The position numbers were made by a program, and so were the translations under genes. Positions 5,808 to 11,553 of a DNA stretch of 11,711 bases are shown here, in pieces (the first letter of the stretch is position 1; every line of letters begins with the position of its first letter). This DNA comes from an uncultured Dysgonomonas sp. (GTDB taxonomy: Bacteria > Bacteroidota > Bacteroidia > Bacteroidales > Dysgonomonadaceae): contig CALNCC010000029.1 in assembly GCA_937875275.1 (NCBI GenBank), positions 1-11,711 on the forward strand, in the 5' to 3' direction. Under the pieces are notes generated by a model. That model had not been told where the DNA came from. It made no database searches and saw nothing but the letters and a program-made list of their open reading frames with translations.

Positions 5808-7253
5808 ATGAAGGAAACTATTATTGAAATCAAGAATGCCGTACCGCGCATAAGCCAATTTCGGTTCGACAAACCTGTAAACTGGAAGATAGAGGCAGGA
5901 GAGTTTTACGTAGTTATCGGTCCTAATGGAGCCGGAAAAACAACATTGATTGACATACTGCAGAGCAAACATGCATTACAAGCGGGAGCTATTGAGACAC
6001 CAAGCAGCAAAGGCGAAAGGCTTTCAAATGTTATAAAGTCGGTTGCCTTCAAAGACATATACAGTATTGTCGATGTCAACAACAGCTACTACCAACAACG
6101 TTGGAATAAGGGAGATGAGCAGGATGTTCCTGTTACGAGAGACTTGGTGAAAAATGCTGACAAGGAATGGTTAGACACTCTCATAGAATGGTTTGGCATA
6201 GAAGACATGATGGACAAAGAGATCAACCTGCTATCGAGCGGAGAGCTGCGCAAATTTCTCATCGTCAGAACTCTTCTATCTAAGCCCAAAGTATTGATTC
6301 TCGACAATCCGTTTATCGGGTTAGACGTGGCATCGCGACTCATCCTCAACACCTTGCTCAGCAAACTTTCCGACATGAAGACACTGCAAGTTGTATTGGT
6401 GCTATCCAATCCGAACGAAATACCGGAAATGACAACGAAGATATTGCCCATAAAGGATAAACATTTGTATGCCGAGACTGACACAGATTCTTTCAAGGCA
6501 GATAAGGTTTTGTTATCCGAGTTATTTCCGACACCACCAAGACCCAAGCTTGACAACATTGTGTCGATGTACAAAAACGAGCCTATCAGTTATGGACATG
6601 CCGCCGTGCTGAAAAATATTCATGTGAGGTATGGAAACCGAACAATCTTAAATGATCTGGACTGGAATATCAGACGAGGCGAGAAGTGGGCGCTGCTGGG
6701 TCCTAATGGGGCGGGAAAATCTACGTTATTGAGCCTCATCTGTGGAGATAATCCGCAAGCCTATGCCAATGACATAACGCTCTTCGACAGAGAAAGAGGA
6801 TCGGGCGAAAGCATCTGGGACATTAAAAAACATATCGGATATATTTCACCCGAGATGCATCTATATTATATGAAAAATGTGCGGACGATAGATGTTGTTG
6901 GTTCGGGTTTTTTCGACACCATAGGATTGTATCGTAAATGCAATACTGAGCAAGAAAATATAGCATTGGAGTGGATGAGGCTTTTTGGTATAGAACATAT
7001 AAGTGATGTGTCCTTCTTGCAAATATCGTCGGGCGAACAGCGAATTGCGCTATTGGCTCGGCTGTTTGTAAAGAATCCTGAATTGTTGATTCTCGACGAA
7101 CCGCTACACGGGTTGGATACATCGAACAAAAAGAAAGTGAAAAAGATTATTGAGGAGTTTTGCACCAAAGACAAATCACTCATCTATGTAACCCACTACG
7201 AGCACGAGATTCCCGCCATCGTAGACAGACGAATGGAATTGAAGAAGATATAA
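5808..7253 (+). CDS. Tandem ABC ATPase, ModF/PhrA type, no membrane domain
   Basis: The 481-residue protein contains two ABC nucleotide-binding domains. Domain 1: P-loop GPNGAGKT (38-45), signature LSSGE (142-146), Walker B VLILDNP (162-168). Domain 2: P-loop GPNGAGKS (298-305), signature ISSGE (406-410), Walker B LLILDEP (426-432), switch histidine in VTHYEHE (461-467). Domain 1 has Asn167 in place of the catalytic glutamate, and SNPNE where the switch histidine should be. It probably binds ATP without hydrolysing it well, while domain 2 looks fully competent. The order and length match ModF/PhrA proteins of the molybdate-locus type, whose role is poorly defined. No membrane segment is present and no permease gene is nearby, so it is not obviously part of a transporter. 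It follows the HD gene by 39 bases, likely in one operon. Confidence 0.85.
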   Translation: MKETIIEIKNAVPRISQFRFDKPVNWKIEAGEFYVVIGPNGAGKTTLIDILQSKHALQAGAIETPSSKGERLSNVIKSVAFKDIYSIVDVNNSYYQQRWNKGDEQDVPVTRDLVKNADKEWLDTLIEWFGIEDMMDKEINLLSSGELRKFLIVRTLLSKPKVLILDNPFIGLDVASRLILNTLLSKLSDMKTLQVVLVLSNPNEIPEMTTKILPIKDKHLYAETDTDSFKADKVLLSELFPTPPRPKLDNIVSMYKNEPISYGHAAVLKNIHVRYGNRTILNDLDWNIRRGEKWALLGPNGAGKSTLLSLICGDNPQAYANDITLFDRERGSGESIWDIKKHIGYISPEMHLYYMKNVRTIDVVGSGFFDTIGLYRKCNTEQENIALEWMRLFGIEHISDVSFLQISSGEQRIALLARLFVKNPELLILDEPLHGLDTSNKKKVKKIIEEFCTKDKSLIYVTHYEHEIPAIVDRRMELKKI

Positions 7254-7257
7254 AATG

Positions 7258-7284
7258 AAAAAGAGAGTGTTAACTCTCTTTTTT
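7258..7284. terminator. Bidirectional terminator shared by the ABC gene and mgsA
   Basis: AAAAAGAGAGT at 7258-7268 pairs perfectly with ACTCTCTTTTT at 7273-7283 around a four-base loop, GTTA. A T-run extends to 7284 on the plus strand, and A-rich DNA on the left gives a T-run on the minus strand. The mgsA stop codon (7270-7272) lies in the loop, so the last mgsA codons form one arm. Confidence 0.85.
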
Positions 7285-7755
7285 CAATTTACGATATGTC
7301 TCATCAAATTTTGCTCTGTCAAACGGCTGATAAGTCGGAGTTACCGGCACATAGTCCTCTTCGTCCCACAGTGTGCTGGTAATCATCAGGTCGGCACTGT
7401 ATCTGTTGCATGCGATTGGCACATTGTGCACACGGCACTGACGCAAAAGCATCATTATATCAGCTTCATGCGGTTGTGGATTGAGGTCGTCAATCAAAAA
7501 TACGGCTAAATCAATTTCATTTCTCACCACCATTGCTGCTATTTCAGCATCTCCGCCAAGAGGTCCCGAATTCATGCAGGTAACACGTGCATTGATTCCT
7601 TTCTCCATAAAGGCTTCGCTAATTAGTGCTCCCGTTGTTCCGGTACATACAAGATGATGTTTCGCCAAAAAATAGGAGTTATAGTAACACCACTCTACCA
7701 TATCGGCTTTGCGGTGATCATGTGCAACTAATGCAATTGTCAAAGTTTTTCTCAT
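7270..7755 (-). CDS. mgsA: Methylglyoxal synthase
   Basis: The 161-residue cytoplasmic enzyme converts dihydroxyacetone phosphate to methylglyoxal and phosphate, a bypass of lower glycolysis that relieves sugar-phosphate build-up. Family landmarks are all present. VAHDHRK lies at 10-16 and TGTTG at 38-42. SGPLGGD at 63-69 includes Asp69, the equivalent of the catalytic Asp71 of the E. coli enzyme. DDLNPQPHEAD at 89-99 includes His96 and Asp99, equivalents of His98 and Asp101. The length is close to the 152 residues of E. coli MgsA; the differences are a shorter N-terminus, a few extra residues before the SGPLGGD loop and a longer C-terminal tail. It is the last gene of a minus-strand run, 42 bases after the C40 peptidase gene, and could be read from the same transcript. 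I see no functional link with cell-wall hydrolysis. Confidence 0.95.
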   Translation of the reverse strand: MRKTLTIALVAHDHRKADMVEWCYYNSYFLAKHHLVCTGTTGALISEAFMEKGINARVTCMNSGPLGGDAEIAAMVVRNEIDLAVFLIDDLNPQPHEADIMMLLRQCRVHNVPIACNRYSADLMITSTLWDEEDYVPVTPTYQPFDRAKFDETYRKLKKES

Positions 7756-7797
7756 ATAGGTCTTATTAGTGTATATATTTTTCGAGTCAATCTCGTT

Positions 7798-8526
7798 TTA
7801 CAATCGTCCAGCCTTTTGGAATGATCGTTTATAATATGTCTCATTCAGGTTGTTTACCATCACCCCTCCCTTTATTGATGCGTGCACAAAGCAATCGTTG
7901 CCTAAATATACGCCAACATGGTTGATGTATTTCTTGCCGCGTGTCGCAAAAAACACTAAGTCGCCGGGCAATAAATCTTCGGCAAGCAACGTTTCCGAGA
8001 GTTGATTGGCTATCCCCCTACTTGTGCGAGGAATCTGTTTATCAAAAACCTTGTTGTATATAATACTCGTAAAGCCGGAGCAATCAACGCCTTTCACGCC
8101 CATGCTTCCTCGCCGATATCTTGTACCCAACCAGCTGGCGGCTTCTCTGTACAGAGAAAGGTATTGTTTATTTTCTATTTCTACACCTAATTTTTGCGAC
8201 AAGTTTTCCACTTCTCTCATCTGTGCCAACTCTCTCGTCAGAGCAACAGAAGACATGTCTCCATCCAATCGCAAGTCGTTATTTATACTTATCAGAGGTT
8301 CTTTGTTGATTACTACCTTCTCTATTACAGGCAGTTCAACTGTATGCACTTTATTTTTCTTACCTTTCAGTTCCAACAGTGCGGTCTCTTGAGTTTGTCT
8401 GATTTCCGCAGCTTTGGTGTACAGATAGTGCGATTTCTGATTTTGGGACAAATCGTTACTTTGTGCGGAAGACTGCACAAATCCGGCAATAAATATTATC
8501 CCTGCAAATGAAATCGTTTTCAGCAT
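7798..8526 (-). CDS. Secreted C40 (NlpC/P60) peptidoglycan endopeptidase
   Basis: With the ATG at 8526 the product has 242 residues and begins with a classic signal peptide (MLKTISFAGIIFIAGFVQSS, then AQS). A longer frame starts with GTG at 8568, but its first 14 residues are a lysine-rich extension, and a near-consensus -7 box overlaps that GTG, so I prefer 8526. The C-terminal catalytic domain starts near GTRYRRGS. It has Cys149 in VDCSGF, His203 in NHVGVYLG and His215 in CFVHAS; spacing 54 and 12 residues fits the Cys-His-His triad of NlpC/P60 enzymes such as E. coli MepS. These cut peptide stems of peptidoglycan. About 100 residues between signal peptide and catalytic domain look extended and unclassified. 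It is a paralogue of the upstream lipoprotein gene, which lies 86 bases before 8568 in the same direction. Confidence 0.88.
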   Translation of the reverse strand: MLKTISFAGIIFIAGFVQSSAQSNDLSQNQKSHYLYTKAAEIRQTQETALLELKGKKNKVHTVELPVIEKVVINKEPLISINNDLRLDGDMSSVALTRELAQMREVENLSQKLGVEIENKQYLSLYREAASWLGTRYRRGSMGVKGVDCSGFTSIIYNKVFDKQIPRTSRGIANQLSETLLAEDLLPGDLVFFATRGKKYINHVGVYLGNDCFVHASIKGGVMVNNLNETYYKRSFQKAGRL

Positions 8527-8567
8527 TTTCCGTTTGTTTTTTAGACTAATATTCTTTTTTCGATTCA

Positions 8568-8575
8568 CGAAGATA
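8568..8575 (-). promoter_or_regulatory. Weak candidate -7 element (TATCTTCG) for the second C40 gene
   Basis: On the minus strand TATCTTCG differs from TAnnTTTG at one base. It sits 42 bases before the ATG at 8526 and overlaps the alternative GTG start, so if it is used the GTG cannot be the start. No -33 element is obvious; read-through from the upstream gene is the alternative. Confidence 0.25.
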
Positions 8576-8654
8576 ACATTTTGCTTCTTATTGTCTATTT
8601 ATATATCTGACAATCTATCTTAATTCAAGAATCTTTAACACTATCGTAATATTA

Positions 8655-9188
8655 TTACAGCTTTCGTCCTTTTATCCATCTCTCTTTGTAGTAATTTTCA
8701 TTTAAATGACTAACAATAACGCCTCTTTTCGTCGAAGCATGCACAAAATATCCGTCTTTGAGAAAGATACCGACATGTGTAATTTTCTTCTTATTATTCG
8801 TCGTGGCAAAAAACACCAAATCGCCGGGTTTCAGTTTCGACTTCGATACGTTTTTTCCTTTCTTCGCCAAATCGGTAGTAGATCGTGGTGTGCTTTTCCG
8901 ATACACCTTAGTATATACTTGGTACACTAAGCCCGAACAATCTACACCACTCTTTGTTATTCCTCCATAACGATACGGAGCACCTATCCACAACGACGAC
9001 TCGGCATAGAGAGCCATATGTTTGTCATCATTCTTATTTTTATTATCTATCGAAATCCCTAATTTCCCCGATAGTTGACGCACTTCCTTCGGGTTGTAGA
9101 GTGTCGATTTGGTAGAGCCGCACGAAGTACCTCCTAATGCAATGATAAGGAGAAAAGAAATAAATAACGGAATGTTTCTCTGTTGCAT
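8655..9188 (-). CDS. C40 (NlpC/P60) peptidoglycan endopeptidase lipoprotein
   Basis: The 177-residue product has a lipoprotein signal: a hydrophobic run (LFISFLLIIALGG), then TSCGS with the lipidated cysteine at 23. It should be anchored in a membrane. The catalytic domain, from about residue 60, has GAPYRYGG followed by Cys84 in VDCSGL, His138 in THVGIFLK and His150 in YFVHAS. The spacing (54 and 12) is identical to that of the neighbouring C40 protein and matches the MepS/Spr class. Such enzymes open cross-links or trim peptide stems during wall growth. Shared segments (PGDLVFFAT, LNE-YY near the C-terminus) show the two genes are duplicates; this copy lacks the long linker. The start at 9188 is an ATG with a near-perfect -7 promoter box 29 bases upstream. 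It is the first gene of the minus-strand run. Confidence 0.9.
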   Translation of the reverse strand: MQQRNIPLFISFLLIIALGGTSCGSTKSTLYNPKEVRQLSGKLGISIDNKNKNDDKHMALYAESSLWIGAPYRYGGITKSGVDCSGLVYQVYTKVYRKSTPRSTTDLAKKGKNVSKSKLKPGDLVFFATTNNKKKITHVGIFLKDGYFVHASTKRGVIVSHLNENYYKERWIKGRKL

Positions 9189-9216
9189 CTTATTTCATTT
9201 CATTTATTATCAAGTA

Positions 9217-9224
9217 CAAAGATA
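9217..9224 (-). promoter_or_regulatory. Candidate -7 element (TATCTTTG) for the C40-C40-mgsA run
   Basis: TATCTTTG on the minus strand matches TAnnTTTG exactly and lies 29 bases before the ATG at 9188. A TTTA at 9247-9250 is 22 bases further upstream, near the -33 distance but not a perfect element. Confidence 0.5.
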
Positions 9225-9323
9225 AAAAAAAGGTTTTGTAACTGTGTAAATTTGAATATAAACAATATAAGTATTCCAATATTAGTTGATTACACTCTAT
9301 TTTAACGAGTTTTTAACCTCAAC

Positions 9324-9364
9324 AAAAAAAATGCGATTGGTTATTACAACCAACGCATTTTTTT
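9324..9364 (-). terminator. Rho-independent terminator after the FISUMP gene
   Basis: TGCG-A-TTGGTT (9332-9342) pairs with AACCAA-CGCA (9348-9357), one bulged A and a five-base loop. The stem is flanked by A-runs and T-runs, so the minus-strand transcript ends in about eight U. It lies 67 bases past the gene's stop at 9431. Confidence 0.75.
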
Positions 9365-9368
9365 ATTG

Positions 9369-9415
9369 AAGGGCAGCTTGTAATGGACATTACTCCTTTT
9401 ATGGATGCTGCCCTT
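9369..9415. repeat. 9-bp inverted repeat enclosing a second small palindrome
   Basis: AAGGGCAGC (9369-9377) is the exact reverse complement of GCTGCCCTT (9407-9415), with a 29-base spacer. The spacer itself contains GTAATG-GA-CATTAC (9380-9393), a nested 6-bp hairpin. It lies between the FISUMP stop and the terminator, so it would be in the 3' untranslated end of that mRNA. A structured 3' end is the simplest reading. Confidence 0.5.
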
Positions 9416-9430
9416 ATTCTACTATCTTTG

Positions 9431-10711
9431 TTAGTCTTTCTTGCAACGTACAGAGAACAAATGGTATACACCGTAGTTATGACGAACGACTTTCGCATTG
9501 TTGGTGGGGTACCCCGTATAGATACTCCGACACCACGCGTTGCTGTTCTCGCCCGCTCTGTTTAGGCTATGTATACTCCCCGACCATACATCACCAACGT
9601 CGCCTAAAGACTCAACTGCCCCATTTCTACCACGGCCTGCAAATTCAAATGAAAAACCGCCCTTTCTCGGAGAGAGGCTTTTCCCTTTGGTCGTTATGAA
9701 GTTGGGAAGTGAAGAAACACGGCATTTTGCCAGCATAGCATAACCATGACCTTCTCCGCTGTCTGAGCCACGTGGACCTTGTGCAGGGGATGGGAGATCA
9801 AGACTACCATTCCATTCGTCCTTCCATGAAGCCGGATTAAAGGTATATCCTGTCGTGTATGTGCTGTATTCAGTGGGGTTATGATAAATAGCTTGTTCCA
9901 GATCATTCCATTCATGGTCGGATGGCACATGCCAACCATCGGGGCAAATGCCTTGTTGGACTCCATCAGCACCGTCATTCTGGTCGTATTCCCCTTGGTC
10001 AGAACAACTTGGTTCGTAGCCGTTCATTGCAGCGGCCCAATTATATAGAATGCCCAGATTAGGTAACCATTCTTGTTTTGCTTTGCTGGGGTTGTAGAGT
10101 CCACCACCTGCTAGGGGATAGCACCAATGTTTTTCAATCTCAGCTTCGTCTGGCGAGTGTATAAAACTATTATCTGTGCTTAGGGGAATATAACGCAAGT
10201 TTTCGAGCATCCATATACCGACATCTACCTTCACGTTGTTCTCCGTATAAGAAAATTCGCGAGCCAGATAAGTTTGAGGACCCAATTCTTGGTCACGATT
10301 GTCGGTTACTTGAATAACACCGGGTGCTAATTCTTCTTCGTCTTTATTCTGTAACGGTATCCATTCGCTTCCTGTCCATACATATACACCATTATCTCTT
10401 CCGCTACCACCAATACATTCGTTGATGTTGTAAATAACTAAACCCGTGTGATCATCCGTGTAAGAGAACATAAATGCACCGTCTATGGTCGATGCTAGAT
10501 CGCCTTTCTGTTTTATCAACTTCACTCTTGGCAGTCCCAGACCTTTGGTTGCAGTTACGCCACCTGCCGTTACAGCATCGTGTTGTTTCAAGTCGAGCAA
10601 TGCCCCTTTGTTAGGTTGCCCTCCACCTCCAATAGTTACCTGAGCACTCAAATGGCTATTGAATCCCAAAGAAACGCACAAAAAGATAAATCTCAGAAAA
10701 TGTAGTTTCAT
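9431..10711 (-). CDS. Secreted FISUMP-domain (Fibrobacter succinogenes major paralogous domain) protein
   Basis: The preferred ATG at 10711 gives 426 residues with a signal peptide (MKLHFLRFIFLCVSLGF then NSHLSAQ). A longer frame reaches a TTG at 10780, but that start would bury the signal peptide. After cleavage comes VTIGGGGQPNKGALLDL, a common opening of secreted Bacteroidetes adhesin-like proteins. The C-terminal half holds the FISUMP hallmarks: a W-M-x-E-N-L-R segment, LGILYNWAAAM, GICPDGWHVPSDHEWNDLE at 254-272, FEFAGRGRNG near 355-364, VWSGS, and the ending LFSVRCKKD. Members are surface-exposed or secreted and related in fold to C-type-lectin-like sulfatase-modifying-factor domains; most have no known ligand. 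The gene stands alone, with its own promoter and terminator. No Mfa/Fim-type fimbrial genes are in the window, so a fimbrial-tip role is only a guess. Confidence 0.85.
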   Translation of the reverse strand: MKLHFLRFIFLCVSLGFNSHLSAQVTIGGGGQPNKGALLDLKQHDAVTAGGVTATKGLGLPRVKLIKQKGDLASTIDGAFMFSYTDDHTGLVIYNINECIGGSGRDNGVYVWTGSEWIPLQNKDEEELAPGVIQVTDNRDQELGPQTYLAREFSYTENNVKVDVGIWMLENLRYIPLSTDNSFIHSPDEAEIEKHWCYPLAGGGLYNPSKAKQEWLPNLGILYNWAAAMNGYEPSCSDQGEYDQNDGADGVQQGICPDGWHVPSDHEWNDLEQAIYHNPTEYSTYTTGYTFNPASWKDEWNGSLDLPSPAQGPRGSDSGEGHGYAMLAKCRVSSLPNFITTKGKSLSPRKGGFSFEFAGRGRNGAVESLGDVGDVWSGSIHSLNRAGENSNAWCRSIYTGYPTNNAKVVRHNYGVYHLFSVRCKKD

Positions 10712-10810
10712 AAATCGAATATTAAGTTTATAAAATAATTTGTGCTTGTTATCACTGTTTATTGTTCTGTCTTTTATCAAAGAGACGGAAGCACATTGTT
10801 AACATATCGG

Positions 10811-10818
10811 CAAAGATA
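10811..10818 (-). promoter_or_regulatory. Candidate -7 element (TATCTTTG) for the FISUMP gene
   Basis: On the minus strand TATCTTTGC matches TAnnTTTG plus the favoured C. It is 100 bases upstream of the ATG at 10711, giving a leader of about 90 bases. A partial TTG lies 17 bases further up, so the -33 half is imperfect. Confidence 0.5.
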
Positions 10819-11050
10819 ATACTTTTCTCATGAAACAAGAACTATTAATCAAGTAATTATAAGCGAAAAAACAAATCTGATGATTGGATAACCCTACGAA
10901 CAAAAGGGAAGGCTATAGAGTATCTAAATCGGTTGAAATGGTAAAGAATAGAATGTAAAGGTATAAGCATATGCTATTTTCTATAAGTGCTACTTTTATT
11001 TGGACAAATAAAAAGGATTAAATTAGTCAACCAACAAATCGAAAATCATC
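10819..11050. other. Non-coding stretch before the IS remnant
   Basis: I see no reading frame of useful length on either strand here, and many stops in all frames. The only structures are a 10-base palindrome AGCATATGCT (10966-10975) and the inverted repeat at 10994-11013. It looks like decayed or regulatory intergenic DNA. Confidence 0.5.
10994..11013. repeat. 9-bp inverted repeat upstream of the IS3 remnant
   Basis: TTTTATTTG (10994-11002) and CAAATAAAA (11005-11013) are exact reverse complements separated by GA. It lies about 40 bases before the OrfA-like start, the distance at which an IS3-family end would be expected, but I see no partner copy at a right end. Confidence 0.35.
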
Positions 11051-11212
11051 ATGGCCAAATAGGTAAAGTACAGTAAAGAATTTAAGTTAGATGCCTTGAA
11101 TTTGTTGCAAGAAGATAAAGGTTTTAAGCGAGATTTAGCCTACTCTTGTATCTATCGGATGGCTGTTGTTGCCTACATTTATGGGTGTAAATTTGATACC
11201 GTCTTCATTTAG
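11051..11212 (+). mobile_element. Decayed IS3-family OrfA transposase remnant
   Basis: From ATG 11051 the frame reads MAK, an amber stop (11060-11062), then VKYSKEFKLDALNLLQEDKG, FKRDLAYSCIYRM and a short tail ending at TAG 11210-11212. K-Y-S-K-E-F-K-L-x-A-x-x-L-L is the opening of the helix-turn-helix of IS3-family OrfA proteins, and IYRM sits where L/I-Y-R-W closes that domain. The copy is shorter than a normal 90-110 residue OrfA, has a stop at codon 4, and no OrfB follows. It cannot encode an active transposase. Terminal repeats and target duplications are not recognisable. Confidence 0.6.
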
Positions 11213-11269
11213 TAAATACTGTCCGTTGGAGATCTTGTTCGATAAATTAAACGTTAAACGGTGGATTGA
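11135..11269 (-). pseudogene. Orphan C-terminal reading frame without a start codon
   Basis: On the minus strand, between stops at 11270-11272 and 11135-11137, 44 codons are open. The stretch has protein-like composition: LSNKISNGQYLLNEDGIKF, then TPINVGNNSHPIDTRVG at the very end. It contains no ATG in frame. It overlaps the tail of the IS3 remnant on the opposite strand. I do not recognise the family. It may be the end of a gene cut by an insertion or deletion, or a chance open frame. Confidence 0.3.
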
Positions 11270-11281
11270 TTAATTAGATTT

Positions 11282-11327
11282 GAGAGAACAAAACCGAGTA
11301 TTAAAATTGTCTTTTGCTCTCTTTTTT
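11282..11327 (+). terminator. Possible terminator-like hairpin
   Basis: GAGAG (11282-11286) and CAAAA (11289-11293) pair with TTTTG (11312-11316) and CTCTC (11317-11321), with a two-base bulge and an 18-base loop. Six T follow at 11322-11327. The stem is AT-rich and weak, and no intact plus-strand gene precedes it. Confidence 0.35.
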
Positions 11328-11331
11328 AGAT

Positions 11332-11499
11332 ATGAAAACAAGAGTTTATACAATAGTGATATTTTTTATCCTCATCACATACATCTTTATCATTTAGGGT
11401 ATCGAAAAATTCAAACTAATGCCTAACTTTGGATTATATGTCAGTTATGGAAAAGGACTATTGAATTATAAAGAATATACCAATCAAGTAAAAATATGA
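11332..11499 (+). pseudogene. Small single-pass membrane ORF interrupted by an amber codon
   Basis: ATG 11332 opens a 21-residue hydrophobic peptide (MKTRVYTIVIFFILITYIFI and one more residue) that stops at TAG 11395-11397. The same frame then continues for 33 more codons (GIEKFKLMPNFGLYVSYGKG, LLNYKEYTNQVKI) to TGA 11497-11499. A single base change from TGG (Trp) to TAG would explain it. As read, it would be one transmembrane helix followed by a short outside or periplasmic tail. I do not recognise it; it could be a remnant of a longer gene or two chance frames. Confidence 0.35.
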
Positions 11500-11553
11500 T
11501 TTACGATAAAGTCGTATTCCTTCAGTACATATTAATAAAAAAAATGAATAACT

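Noticed and set aside
7775..7800. CGAG-TCAAT-CTCG hairpin between the C40 gene and mgsA
   Set aside because: It has only four base pairs, and the T-run lies on the strand without a transcribed gene, so it is not a credible terminator for the minus-strand run.
9383..9565. 60-codon plus-strand frame beginning MDITPFMDAALI
   Set aside because: It lies mainly antisense to the end of the FISUMP gene, and its start overlaps the inverted repeat. No start signal and no recognisable family.
10966..10975. Palindrome AGCATATGCT as an operator
   Set aside because: A single 10-base palindrome in AT-rich DNA with no adjacent intact gene is easily due to chance.
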